This document shows, piece after piece, positions 23,127 to 35,454 of a stretch of DNA of 64,000 nt. Both the position numbers and the translations under genes were made by a program. The notes beneath the pieces are model-generated. The model was not told the origin of the DNA, did no database searches, and saw only the letters and a program-made list of their open reading frames with translations. Source of the stretch: Epiperipatus broadwayi (lineage: Eukaryota > Onychophora > Udeonychophora > Euonychophora > Peripatidae); assembly GCA_028023455.1 (NCBI GenBank), contig JAQFVV010000036.1:8243576-8307575 (forward strand), read 5' to 3'. How positions within the stretch are numbered: the stretch's first letter is position 1; each line of letters begins with the position of its first letter.

Positions 23127-23879
23127 CTGCAATCTGCTAATAATATTTTTGAATAAAATATTTTAAAAAAACTTTAAAACTCATCTTTTCTTAAATTTGG
23201 AGATATTAAAAACAACAACAAATTATCACAATAAATCTTCATAGTTCTCAAACTAGTTATATTAGAACATGAAGAAATACAGGAAACAGATCAAAAAATT
23301 CATGATATGCGATTTAGATTTTAAAGAGCATATTGAACAAAAATAAAAACTTAGATAAAAAGATATTTTTAATCTCTTATAACGAAAGTAGAAAAAGAAA
23401 TACTAAATTAAGACATAGAAGATCTTATAACATTTTTATGAACGTATTACTTGCATAATATAGTGACGTAATGTAAACAAAACATACTTTACTTCAGAAT
23501 ACTATTAGCACTGTTGTTAACAAATATCTGCAAAACTCATGTTCTGAGTCAAGTTTAGGCTAGATAAGCATGAAAAATTTATTAAGCAAACACTCTTTTA
23601 AGTAAAAAACTTTTGCTATCTAGAAAATCATTCAACATATGGTTACTAAATCAGCTGAATGTTAACGCATTGACTATATTTTACTCATTTTTTTATAACA
23701 AAGAATTTTATTAGGCAAAAAAATTTTTTTTTTTACAAACTTGAAGAAGATGATGTGAAATTCAATTGAATATTTTGTAGTTTATTATTATTATTATAAA
23801 TTTATTGCTGTATAAATTACAACAGGTACATTTTGTGATACATTTAGATATAAAATAAAGAAAAAAAATATACTTATAA
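23127..23879. other. Anonymous AT-rich DNA
   Basis: No gene or repeat recognised between the gypsy element and the LINE. Confidence 0.4.
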
Positions 23880-26800
23880 TTGGGTCAGAAGTGAGACCAG
23901 GCTCTATGTAGCATTAACAATGTAAGCACCCTGTCTCTGTTTTTAATTTTTGAAATGGTTATTATAAAAATTGATTCTAATATATTAGGTGTAGGGTTGA
24001 AGCAAAAATGGCATCTTGGCAAACAAAGGATAAGCATAAAAATGTATTAATCCTAATTGAAGAGAAAATGCCTATCAATGAGAATAGAAATAGAAGTATG
24101 CAATTTGGTAATTGACTAAATGGTTCTGCTATAGAATAAAAGCAGAATACTGGAAGAGAAAATGCTGTATTGTTTTTTCAATCTTATGACAAAGAGAGCA
24201 AAGGGGTGGGGTCAATGTTAGCATGTGCTACTCTCTGTGATAAGAAATGCCTAGTAGGAGAGCATCTAGATTGATTTTAATAAGGAAGTTGAAGTATTTT
24301 GGTTCCAGATACCAGAGTTTGAATTTGTTGATCTGTTTATTAGTGATGTAAGGAGAGATGGGGGTGATTGAGGTTGACTAGCACTATAGATTATGTTGTA
24401 AGTCTTCCAAAAGAGTATTTTCCTAGAGAATGTGTGATTATTAAGATTAATATAAGCAGTAATGGATTTGATTAAGGATTGACTAAAATACCTTTTCTGG
24501 GTGGAAGCTCATTGGTACGAGTGAGTAGAAAAAATTTCACAGCTTTAGTGTAGTTTTAAGTGATCTCTGAAAATAAAAGATAGCGATTGAGTAAAGGGAG
24601 AGACCATTGCCTTTGGCATGCATTTGTAAGGTTCTAATATTGATTGTAATTACTCTTTTATTCCAAATCACTTTGGAGGCAAAGTGAATCAATCTTCTTA
24701 CTGAAAGCACTAGCATAGTTAATAATGGGTATAGTAAGTCATTTTTGAAAAATGATCAGGATGTTAAATAAGATATTTTTGCATGAAGGGAAAGGTGTGC
24801 TTTAGACAAGCACTTAGTTATATTTTCAGCAGATGTGAGGATAAGAGCTTTGAATAGATGTTTTTATAGCACTCATAGACTTATAAATAGTAAATCCAAG
24901 AAAGTTAGTAGGAGGAACAGTGAAGGGAAGAAACACTATTAACAGAGAATAGGCTCTGTATGGGTAACTTTTTAGAGTTAAATTGAAGTTTATTGTGTGT
25001 TGTAAACTTTTTTAAAATAGAAATAAGTAAAGGAAGATATTTCTTAGAGGGGAGGAAAATGACAATATCATCTATAAATGATATATGCTTGACTGCTTTA
25101 TCAGCCAGCAGAATATAGATGTCAGACAGTATCACTCTTTTTCCAAAAGCAGTGGATTTATATAAGTAATAAAACAGAGAACTCAGAGATGAATCCTGTG
25201 GAATAGAGTTATGAGGTTTGAATCTTGGCATAACTTTGCCATTAGAATCATAAAGATTTCTCTATTCACTAGAAGATTAGCTAAAATGTAGAGAATGGGT
25301 TTGGGAAGGTTATGCAATTGTAATACTTCAATGAGAGCATCAATATGGACAGAATCAAAAGCTGATGAAATATCAAGTTGTAGTACTCTGGGACCAGTTT
25401 TTTTATTGTCTCTAACTTGATCGATAACAAGTTTAAACAAAGTAATAGCATCAGAGATGAAAGCACCCTTTTTAGCAAACTGATAGTTTGAGATGTAAGG
25501 CAGAATAATAGGTTGTAGACCAGTGTTGGAATATTAATCTCGATGTATTATATAATATTAACTGATGATGGATTCAATGACTTTGATGAGTAAAGGTGAT
25601 AGAAATAGGATAAAGATTATTAAAAGGAGAGGAGAGAATATTTTGTTTGAGAACTGAAACTAAGGTAACTGGATACAGTCTATTGTTATGATAAATTTGT
25701 TTAGGAAAAAATCAAGCAATTTTATAATGATTGGTACCATAAAAAAACTAATATGCAAGAAAAGATATTTAGGAATCACATGAGGACCATGACAAATCCT
25801 ATCAGATAAAGATTTTTGCTTAAGATTAATATCAGACTTTGTAATATTATGCATACCTTGATGACTTGAATCCAGAACAGGTAACATCTTGAGTCCTCTG
25901 TGAAAATGTTTATCTACAACAATGGAAAAGGAAAGGTATTTTTTAGCAGATATATCCTTTTGACCAGTTGTGAGATTGAGCCAAAAAAATTTTGGCTTTT
26001 TTAGTAGAAAGATAATTAACCAAAGTAGATTGAATATAGTTGAAAGAGTAAAAGCAGGATTATAAGAAGTGGCTTTCAATTTTAAATTAATAGCACCAAG
26101 TTTCTTAATTAAAGCTGTAGGTAATTTGTTTTTACTAGTGTAATGTCTAATGATTGGCTGAATAATATTGATAAAAGAGAACTGAGCTACAGTAGGTTGT
26201 TGAAAAAGAATATCAATCTTTCTAAAATAAATGTAAATTTCTGAGATTGCTGGCTTTGCAAATGTAGTCTTAAGCAATACTTTAATGCCTCATTGTAGTA
26301 AAGAACAGATTATGTATGAAGATCAATATCAATTCTCATGGAGAGTGTCAAGTGATCAGAAAAAATAGAGATGGATTAATTATAAAGTACAGATCAGGTA
26401 AATAAAATAAAAGATCAATGAGAATTGAATGTTTTAAAGTATAGAAAGAGACAACGTTATTGGGTAAACCCTTCACACTTATCAATTTACAATTAATGAG
26501 GTAAACGTATTTGATTATAAATAAGGATAAGGCATATTAAAGTTAACAAAAAGGAGAATAGAAAAAGAGTTGTATGATAGAATAAGACTAATATTGCATA
26601 TAAGTTAATGTATAAGAGTAGGTCAGTTATATAAGTAAAGATAAATAATGTTCACTGTAAAGGTATCACAATGAAAAGCAATGACAATCATGTTTTGATC
26701 AAGATAAAGGATGTTAAAGGAATCAAACGGTGCTCTATGATGGGCTAAAATTCTAACCCCTGCAGCTGGAGTAGAAGTGGCAAACTGTAAAAACCTAAAC

Positions 26801-27220
26801 CTCCCAAGATATCTTGCAAGATTGAAATCAAACATCACATGATCACCATTTCCTATGCTTGCTCATAACTGTTATTAAAATAGGCAAAACTCTCCATACA
26901 GTAGTGCCACTCAGTGCAAGCCAGAGTAATCAATGGATGCCAGAAGGCTTGTGCGTAAAATCCCCATCTCTTGCCTACTCATCCAATATTCCCAGACTAA
27001 TGCACAAGCCTTCTGGCTACCATTGATTACTCTGGCTTGCAATGAGTGGCAATACATATAGAGAGTTTTGCCTATTTGAATTGAAATCAAAATGTGTATA
27101 AAGTCGTATCTGAGAAAAAAGTAATGTGGAAAAAAAACTGAGAGATTTATTTGCTGACAGCAAATATCTTATTATTGGTAATAAAAATATTATAGTTATG
27201 TGAAATTTTAAATATTTCAT
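23880..27220 (-). pseudogene. Non-LTR retrotransposon (LINE) with AP-endonuclease and RT remnants
   Basis: Reading minus. At 27220-26623 a frame split by an H1 insertion encodes an endonuclease-like N-terminal part (FDFN, GVRILAHHRAP, MIVIAFHCDTFTVN). At 26277-25660 lies the linker before RT. At 25490-25200 RT block A reads VLQLDISSAFDSVHIDAL. After a frameshift, 25231-24905 gives SIPQDSSLSSLFYYLY (block B) and HISFIDDIVIF, where the catalytic YADD is FIDD. Further downstream, FLGFTIYKSMSAIK-like text continues to about 24200, followed by a 3' region. It makes DNA copies by target-primed reverse transcription. Jockey/CR1-like clades are possible; the clade is not fixed. Several frameshifts; dead. 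Confidence 0.82.
26833..27079. mobile_element. HHR foldback element, family H1, inside the LINE endonuclease
   Basis: Perfect 12-bp duplications attgaaatcaaa lie at 26821-26832 and 27080-27091. Joining the flanks restores a continuous minus-strand endonuclease reading frame. The arms pair around about 26995. The centre, where the ribozyme should be, is deleted, so only the inverted arms and the catcacatgatcacc end remain. Confidence 0.9.
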
Positions 27221-27407
27221 TTTTACTTGTATATCAGTATGGTAGAAATATTTAGGGCTAAGCTTTTCAGAGCTTTCTTAAATTAAACCCAGATCAAAAT
27301 ATAGCAAAAGACATACTATCAATTTTTACACAAAACATTTTGACAGTTATTCAATAGAGTGTCAATGTGCCATTTATACACATGTAATTTTTAATATTAT
27401 AAAAATA

Positions 27408-27738
27408 AAGCAAAGCAAAACTCCATATAGTAGTGCCACCTGTGCTAAACAGAGTAATCAATGGATGCCAGAAGGCTTGTGCATAAAATCCCTATCTAAT
27501 GCCTACTCATCCAATATCCCCAGACTAGTTTCACTGACGAAGGCCACAAGCCAGAAACTAGTCTGGGGATATTGGATGAGTAGGCATTAGATAGGGATTT
27601 TATGCACAATTCTTCTGGCATCCATTGATTACTGTGTTTAGCACAGGTGGCACTACTATATGGAGTTTTGCTTTGCTTTGTTTATAAACAATTATGTTCT
27701 AGTATAGGAGATGTGATCATGTGATGCATGCTGGTTTA
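27408..27738. mobile_element. HHR foldback element, family H1
   Basis: Perfect 12-bp duplications attataaaaata lie at 27396-27407 and 27739-27750. Arms of about 130 bp pair closely around 27535. The right half starts directly with the plus-strand ribozyme core, CTGACGA at 27533-27539, then GAAAC and TAGTC. The core is complete, but the inversion point has replaced the 5' side of stem I, leaving mainly G-U pairs. It ends in gatcatgtgatg. Confidence 0.9.
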
Positions 27739-27750
27739 ATTATAAAAATA

Positions 27751-29929
27751 CATATTGTTTTTGTCATTTCCATTTCTTGAACTGCCGTTTTGTCACATCG
27801 ATCCTTAAAGTCCTGATAGAATATTTTAACTGCACTGCGACTATTTTTTTTAAAATTTTATTTTACTGTACTATATTTAACCTAATTTAACAGAAAACAT
27901 TTTGAAAAATATTCCTTATTAAGATACAGTTTCTTCTCAATCTTCTCTTTGTTTTAGTTCTTATTCATTCAATAAGCTGATTTAAAGATAAACTTTTTTT
28001 TTAAATATTAGAAAAATGATTAACTTCATAATGCATTTTAGCTTAGAGATATGATTTTTGCCTCTCATTTTGCTACATATTTTACAAAGAAAATTTTTTT
28101 TGTTGGTGCAGATTTTTAAAAGCATTAATGACAATTAATTATCTTAAAATTGTTCTAGATTTTTGGAAACCAATTGAAATGAAAAATTTATCAAAATCAA
28201 AAGTCAAATATTTTTTGTAAAACTGAAAATAGTTGAATATACTACGTTATTACTTTTTTTATAAACAAAATATAAGTGATTAACATAATCTAGAGCAATA
28301 GTAAAGTAATGAAAAAAATGTCCCTGAATCACTGTTCAGTTTTGTTACAATATTTAAACTTCATACACATTTTTAGAACATTCTCATTAACTTTATAAGT
28401 GTAAATATTAAAACTTTAGTAAGATTTTCTATTCATTTTTTCTAATTAGAGTTCAGTCTAAGTTTTAAATAAGAAATCAACCAATTAAAAACTGGAACAG
28501 TAAACTAAAATCACATTAGCAGTATTAATCTGACTTCTATGAATTAAAAGAGAAAAAAGTTCCAAGCATATCTAGAAGTGGTTTTTTTGATTAAATTTAG
28601 AATATAAGATATGAATGTTTATCCATTTTTGGGATAAAGATGTTAGACAAATACAAATATTCTTGCAAGATAATGTGATTTCCATTTACTAATTACGTTT
28701 TTTATTGGGTGTTTGATTAATTACATCTTATTTGATCTCTGATTGAAAATACATGAAAAATATAATTAAATTTCCATTATCTAAATGTAAAAAGTCTGTG
28801 AAATTTTATTATTATTACAATATCTCATTATGAGAGATGCTTTTGAGAAGTCTTATTGCTTTAAACTTTTGCATATATAAAATAGTAATGTTTGAACCCA
28901 TGTTTCTTATTGAAATCTAAAGTAAAAATTAGGATTTTTTTTTTTACTTTTGCCTTATAGGATCAGATTAACAAAAATATTGTTGCTGGATGATGATTTC
29001 AGTTTACTAATGCAATTTTAATTGGTAGCTTTGTTAGATACATCTTGACTAAGCCTTAATTAAAAATTATATGGAAAATCTCATTAAAATTTTATTTACA
29101 TCTATAAAGATTATGAAAGTGATAGTTCTTTAAGAAAGAGGATTAAACTAATAAGTGATCACATGACTTGACATGACTACATCTTACACAATGCTATTCA
29201 GCAGCAAATTCTTTTTTCCCCTCATCACTATTGAAACAGTTAGATCTATCAACATGTCTGTTTTACCTATTATATTCTACAATAATGTAATTGTGTGTGT
29301 TTCTTTAATTTAAAACTTTGAGTGTGCTTGGAATATTGCCGAGTATGTGCGAGTATGTGCCTTGTTAACTATAATATGAAGATGCAGCCATAAATATTTA
29401 TATATGCACATATTCCTTTACGTTTGTTAAAACTGAAGTAAACATAGTAGTGTGTAGTTAGAATTTAGATATATAACAAAATAATAAGTTTAAATTTACA
29501 AAATTATGCATTTAAATTTTAATATTCATTTTAAATAATTTTCGAGTTCTATTGTTTGCTTAAAACTACACAAGCTCTAATTTGTTTATGAGTTTTAACA
29601 TTTCATCTAAAAATAATCTTTTGGCTGAAAATTGACCTCATTTAAAAATAATAGGCAAAAACAAATTAGAAAATTCAGTCAGGCATAAATTTATACTAAG
29701 TGCAGTTGGAAAACCAAAGGAAATAGAGCTGTTAACTTCAGATTTGGCTGTGGAAAATATTAAAAACTAAGTGGAAATTTAGTTAAAGGCAAAGTTTGAA
29801 GTCAGTAAACAAGTGATATTGCGAAAGTAAAAGGGGGAGGGAAATACTGTCAAAAATATGTTATAAAAAAGCCTGTACTGGCCATCAAAAAATTGTTGGA
29901 GATGCATTTTCTAAAAAGCAAATAATAAT
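27751..29929. other. Anonymous AT-rich DNA
   Basis: About 2.2 kb without any recognisable gene, repeat or structure. Confidence 0.5.
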
Positions 29930-30300
29930 TAAAGAGTGGTTCCTGCATTACTTTGACCAAGCTGAATTCTGACCATGCCATTAACAAAGCTGTTAAAATG
30001 AGAACTGTCGGCTAGTGGGACAATAGACTAGCCATCTGTCTTCCATGGAAAACTGCTACAGAATGGAAGAAAACATCAACCTCAGCCCAAGCCCAGTGAT
30101 GGAGAAGCTACACCTGAAATACTAGAGAATTCTTGACTGAAGTGATGGAGGAAAGCTGCAACCAAAGTAATATAAAAAGCTGTATCCAGACTTAAATCTA
30201 GAAAAGCCACAGCCCGAGTTAATAGAGAGAAGATGCACAGTAAAGAATGCCTTGAAAGACTTACTACCAAGTATTGCCAGTATATCATTCTGCAGAATAC
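29930..30300. other. GC-richer unassigned island
   Basis: It stands out from its surroundings by base composition. It contains loosely repeated blocks of the form gaagctacacc, gaaagctgcaacc and aaagctgtatcc at intervals of about 30-45 bp. A minus-strand frame at 30082-30288 shows no known domain. It may be a degenerate tandem repeat or the end of an unknown element. Confidence 0.3.
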
Positions 30301-30734
30301 ATTAATTCCATTACTAAACCAATTTTAAATTAAAAGCTAGTTAATAATCAAGTCTCGTATTTAATTATATTATTTAAATGGTTAAACTAAACTATTTATG
30401 TTAAATTTACTTTAAAGCTTAGAGCACTCTCAAAATTCTTGCTTGATCATATATATTTTAAGTAATCGTAAATATTTAATAAAACCATTCAAACAAATGC
30501 TTCTTTTCTAAATTATAACTTTATTGATCATTTTCTGCAATTTGTTCTTATGCCATCTATATTTAATTTTTAATTTCATGTTTATTAATTTATGCTATGT
30601 TCATCAGAATGGAGTTTTGTGGGGTTTAATAATTATTGGAGGGGTGATTAAGCACCTTTCCATTATGTTGGATATTATAATATAAAGAAATATAGACAAA
30701 ACTCCCTTCTGAAATCAAACTATTATTTACGTTA

Positions 30735-30900
30735 GAGTGAGCCAGTTACTTATAATACACAGAATAAGTTATTTAAAAATGAATATTTTGTGTAAGTTAT
30801 TTAAAAATAAATATTTTGCATAAGTTATTTAAAAATGAATATTTTGTGTAAGTTATTTAATAATCAATATTCTGCTTAAGTTAGTTAAAAATCAATAATT
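30735..30900. repeat. Degenerate tandem repeat, about 33-bp period
   Basis: Four to five units of the form taagttatttaaaaatgaat followed by attttgtg occur in series and decay toward the right end. Confidence 0.85.
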
Positions 30901-31744
30901 CTATACAGCATATAAGTAATATTTTAAATCTTAGTAAATCCTTCATTTTGCTGTAATCCTCCTTAATTAAAGATTAAGCTGAACAGATATCATTAAATCA
31001 GATTCTTATTATTGCCTTTGTAGTGAGACTATGTAATACTATTTATAAACTGACCAGTGGTAGTGGTGCTGATAGAAGCTAAGATTTGGCATGATTAATT
31101 TAGGAAAATATTAAATTAGTGTCGTGAATGTGTTGTTAGTTAGCATAAATATGCATAACTTCTTGCTATACCTAAAATGGCCTACATCAGGATCATTTCC
31201 ATGTCAAGTCATGCCTCGAAAGTTTAGGCAACTGTGACATTTATTTGTATTTGAAGGAACCAAAGCGTTCCAAAGGCTTGTTAAGCCGCTGTTCCGTTCA
31301 CTAGAATAAAAGGGCCTCTTCATATTATAGCAAGTAGCACGGTTTGGGGAAACAATTACTAGGTAATGAACCTCAATTAAGAACACTTTCAAAATGCATA
31401 TATTCTGATATTATAGTTTATAACACCCTAGAATCTGACCTTTGACTGCCCAACATCAGTTCAACCTCCCATAAAGATTAACATCAGCTTTGATCCGATT
31501 CAGAATCTAAGTTAGTATGATTATCTGTGTAGTAATTATATATAATATCAAGCAAATATCATTATAAGTTATATTTAAACTTAGTAAAAATAATAATTTA
31601 ATCTCCAGCTGTTACCCATAATGGATCACTCTAACTATTACTGATTTTCACAATGTAAATCATGGCATAGGTTAGGACATAAAAGATAGTATAAGCATAT
31701 TGTCAACTCTGCAACCCCTAATTTATTTAGTCATTTTGCAACCC
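30901..31744. other. Anonymous DNA
   Basis: No recognisable feature. The minus-strand frame at 31204-31392 shows no known domain. Confidence 0.35.
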
Positions 31745-32100
31745 TCAATTTCACTCACCTGCGCATGAGTAAATATAATTTGTTTTGTTTATTGTTTATT
31801 GATAATCACATTAAACATTTTGTAAATCTAAGTATTCACCCATGTGTGTGTGAGCAGTATATATATATAATTTGTGTTATCCCTTACTGACTATTCATTA
31901 ATATTCTTTGTGAACCTAAGTATTCACTCACCTGTGTGTGAGCAATATATAATTTACTTTATCATATTCTTTGTAAACCTAAGTATTCACTCACCTGCGT
32001 GTGAGCATTATATAATTTGCTTTATTATATTCTTTGTATTACTGAGTATTCACTCGTCTGCGTGTGAGAAATATGTACATAATTTATTTTACTTTATAAC
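31745..32100. repeat. Minisatellite, about 63-bp period
   Basis: The unit contains ctaagtattcactcacctg and gtgtgagcaatat and is repeated about four times. The first unit is interrupted or divergent. Because 63 is divisible by three, the repeat yields an open frame of three similar 21-residue blocks at 31874-32107. That frame is a by-product, not a gene. Confidence 0.85.
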
Positions 32101-32194
32101 TTATTAAGTGTTTCATTAAATTTAGGAAATATAAATTTATCTCAGTCACCATTCTTGCTCATTACTTTATGAATCACTAGTTAAGTTATATATC

Positions 32195-32450
32195 ATGTGT
32201 TGGGGATGGGTGGAGTGGTGTCTCATGGTGTACTGCTTTGCTGTTGCTGGAACATGAATAAAGAGATATCGGGTGTAACCTCAGGCATGTCATTCGCAAT
32301 GGGTTGACTTGGAAGCATGGGTAAGAGAGTTGAAGTATGATCAGATGTAGGATATTACTATCCCGACTTGGTCAGCTTTTGGTTCTCTGGCTTGGACTCT
32401 TGGTCTGTTGAGGAAATGTACAAACCTGACCGTTACACTATTATGCAACT
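32195..32450. other. GC-richer unassigned segment, possible solo LTR or SINE
   Basis: It contains aataaagagatatcgg and ends near a gttaca motif after cctgaccgtt. Composition differs from its neighbours and it looks like an element end, but I recognise no family or boundary duplication. Confidence 0.25.
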
Positions 32451-33510
32451 AAGTTCTTCAAGTACCAAAAGAGCTTCATTGCTGAAAGCTATAAACCAAA
32501 AATTATTCTAAAGATACTGAATAGATCAACATTGATAGGGATTTATTAAGCACTACCAATTCGCTTTTATTGATTACTAAATCTTATACTAGATGGCATA
32601 ATTGTAGTGAGAAAAAATGAGATGAGATTGTTTGCTTATGGAAGTATTCAAGACAAATTATTTCAAATTTTCACACATACAATATTAATATATAAACTAA
32701 TTCTTATTTAAATTTGAATACAGTATAAGCTAGGAGTAATTTCTACTTCGGCTTATAGAGATCGTACGAATAATGATATATATATATTGTATACGCACAC
32801 ACATGTTTAAAAATTAGGAATATTTTTAAGCCAATATATTTAAATGGTATTTATAATTAACAGATAGGCTTTACTTTATATAGAAAATATTTCAATACAT
32901 AATTATGAAATTTATTTTTATTAATTTTTAATAGGTTTTCTTTTGTGTATCATTTATTTTTTCCATTTGTTTGAAAAATGGCAGATCCAAAGTTCAATAT
33001 ATAAAATGATTTTTTTATTTTATTTTGGTGAATGGGAAAGCAGTGGGATAAAATAATAGGAATATGTTTCATATTGCACAGAAAAGGATTTTTTATTTTG
33101 CTTACATATTCAATTCTACAAAATGGCAACATGTAATTTGACGACTCCAAGTTTAAAACATTCGTATATTTGATATTGAATAAGTTGACACATTATTATT
33201 CAAAATTGCTGCGATTGTTTAATGTTTTAAAAATTATGACTGTATTAATCAAAGATTGAAGATTAAAAACTATTTAAAATAACTGCAGTTAAAACAAAAA
33301 TGCTTAATAACAGAGACTGGTGCAGTTTACAAAAGATTTTACACCTCTCTCCCCCAAATAAAATACAAAGGCAAGTGGAACTGATTATTAGATGCCAGAG
33401 TGTATCTAAGTATTCCACTGATTACTAAATAATTCTGTATGAGTTTCATAGGAAACTGACATTTTTAAGTTATTGAGAACTTCTTTTAATGATGTAATGT
33501 AAAAAATGAA
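32451..33510. other. Anonymous AT-rich DNA
   Basis: No supported gene or repeat. Small frames lack domain features. Confidence 0.45.
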
Positions 33511-33523
33511 TATCTTTAACTGT

Positions 33524-33572
33524 TATTAAAACAGGCAAAACTCTCTACACGTATCATGCCATCGTGTGATGT
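33524..33572. mobile_element. 49-bp mini copy of the H1 element
   Basis: Perfect 13-bp duplications tatctttaactgt lie at 33511-33523 and 33573-33585. Between them are only the attaaaacaggcaaaactctc end and a short gtgtgatgt end. It is the smallest family member here and shows that the two termini alone define an insertion product. Confidence 0.82.
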
Positions 33573-34530
33573 TATCTTTAACTGTGTTATATCATTAAAA
33601 AATTACATTTGTCCCAAACATTGCAAAAGTTTACATCTCAACAGTCTTAAAAACAACTTTTCAGCTGTCAAACATGGCAATGGATTTAACAAATTTGGAT
33701 AACCATAATAGGATTCTTTTGAGCCAATTCCTATTCAGCATGTAGCATTCACAATTGTAATCTATGCGAACATTTCGGAGAATGAAATTTATCTCAGTAC
33801 AATATTTTTTTATATATTTTAAGATGGTTGTGCTTCAATTAATATAACCTACCACCAAATATTGACCTAAAAAATGTAAAATAAGATTGCACATTCTTTC
33901 ACGGTCCTAATCAATGACATCAGAAAGATTTCTCTGCAAAAACTTAATATTTTTTTTTATAAAAATAACGTAATATTTTCTTAAGTGTTGTTTGCAACTT
34001 CTATAATTATATCACCTATAGAATGTAAATAATTTTTGATGCAAAACATGGTTCTCATTTTAAATTACTATCGTTGATTGCAAAATAGAAGTATGTCCAT
34101 GTTTACATCAGTTTCTTTGGCTCATAATTTTTTTCATCATATGACTAACAAACTCCTATCTCATCCATCCATATCACACATGGTCTCATTTTAATCTCTT
34201 AAAATCTAGTTTGATATTACTTATAATATATCTTTTCTATAAATTTATTCAGTTTAACACCAATTTAGACTCTTAATACTTCCAGTAATGTCGGTAATAC
34301 TTATTTGTTTTATGTATTTTGATCTTGTCTTGTTATTCCTAATTTATGTTTTGACATATTTAAACTGATATTTATATATAGCTGTTCTATTAAATGGCCA
34401 CATCTCAGATTTAATGACAAGATCCATTTATTAAAAAATTATTTGCTAAGTACCTAGGCATATTTTCTATGCCTATTTTCAATAATGATCACTCCATTCA
34501 ACTTTTAATTCTACGACTAATGTCATTCAT

Positions 34531-35065
34531 CACATGGTCACCATCTCTTATGCTAGTATATAACTGTTATTACTCTGGTTGGCACAGGGTGGCACTACTG
34601 TATGGAGAGTTTTGCCTGTTTAATAACAGTTATGTGCTACCAGAAGAGATGGTGATCATGTGTGGTTTAGTGGTTTGACACCAATCCTGCTTAATAGGAT
34701 AGTAGTAGCTATGGTGTTTAAAGAGCCAAAGATAGCAAAATGTATGAGTGCTGAACTGAGTCCAGACCCATATGACTATATAAGCTATTGAGTTTAGATT
34801 GAAAATATTGTGTTTTCAATTTCATTCTCATAGTTTTGCAGTTAAGTAGATAGAAAAGGTGGCTGCTAAAGGATTGCATTAGATCCTAAGATCTAGGTGC
34901 AGTGCTCTCAGAGCCAAGGCTCCTCACTGACGAAGGCCACAAGCCAGAAACTAGTCTGGGGATATTGGATGAGTACCACTAGATGGGGATTTTATGCACA
35001 AGCCTTCTGGAATCGATTGATTACTCAGGTTGGCACATGGTGGCACTAAAGAGTTTTGCCTGTTA
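34531..35065 (+). mobile_element. Longest H1 element: more than unit length, with intact ribozyme
   Basis: Flanked by 12-bp duplications with one mismatch (aatgtcattcat at 34519-34530, aatgtcatgcat at 35066-35077). Order: a palindromic start with catcacatggtcacc; the end segment (tggcacagggtggcactactg, then gagttttgcctgttt) at about 34579-34622; the gatcatgtg end; a 250-bp body; the ribozyme at 34921-34962; the arm; then the end segment again at 35029-35064. The repeated end segment lies about 450 bp apart, giving a unit length of about 450 nt. The body is shared, inverted, with the 9479-9930 copy. Confidence 0.85.
34921..34962 (+). ncRNA. Hammerhead ribozyme, intact H1 version
   Basis: Stem I TCCTCA (34921-34926) pairs with TGGGGA (34957-34962), six pairs with one G-U. 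The core CTGACGA is at 34927-34933, helix II is GGC/GCC with a CACAA loop, and GAAA is at 34947-34950. Helix III comes from ACTAGT, and predicted cleavage follows C34956. All invariant core bases are present. The oddity is an A-A opposition at the base of helix II, where a G-C pair is usual. The helix III palindrome would allow a double-hammerhead dimer. Activity is predicted only. Confidence 0.75.
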
Positions 35066-35454
35066 AATGTCATGCATTATATTTCTATCTATTAATTATA
35101 TGACCAAGTTATTTATTGTTGTTAATTTCTTCTAATTTACTATCTTTATTTTTGCCTTTTACTTTTTATATTTACCTTTAGATTTTTATTTTATTTTTAT
35201 ATGACATTTTTTATAACAATTTTGTAGCTTTAAAGCATTAATTGGAAAAACAATTGCATTTTTTCAAAATCTCTAAGACTTAAGTAATCTTTATATTTAT
35301 TTATTTGTTTTTCATTTTAGTCTGCAAAATACTTCTGATACTAAAACGTTTAGAAAAATCGAATCGTTACTTTGTTAAAACCCTTAATAACATTTTTGTG
35401 GGGCCACAATGTATTACTATTGTTATATCTTGGTAAATATTCTTCAGAATTTAT

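Larger units (their letters stand above)
34130..35170 (-). pseudogene. RTE fragment split by an H1 element
   Basis: Blocks 34130-34530 and 35066-35170 align in order with the RTE copy at 35560-36080. Shared text includes cacatggtctc, ttaattctacgactaatgtcat, and after the insertion aattatatgaccaagttattt opposite aatttgatcaagatatttg. Reading direction is minus. Diverged and coding-dead. Confidence 0.65.

Noticed and set aside
30735-30900. CRISPR-like repeat array
   Set aside because: Units are contiguous, AT-rich and degenerate without unique spacers, and the surroundings are eukaryotic.
31874-32107. 77-residue frame with repeated 21-residue blocks
   Set aside because: It follows from a 63-bp minisatellite whose period is divisible by three.
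879-35065. H1 repeats as MITEs (DNA transposons with terminal inverted repeats)
   Set aside because: Duplications vary from 8 to 15 bp, one copy is circularly permuted, one unit is not inverted, and ribozyme cores are present. These fit retrotransposition better than a cut-and-paste element.
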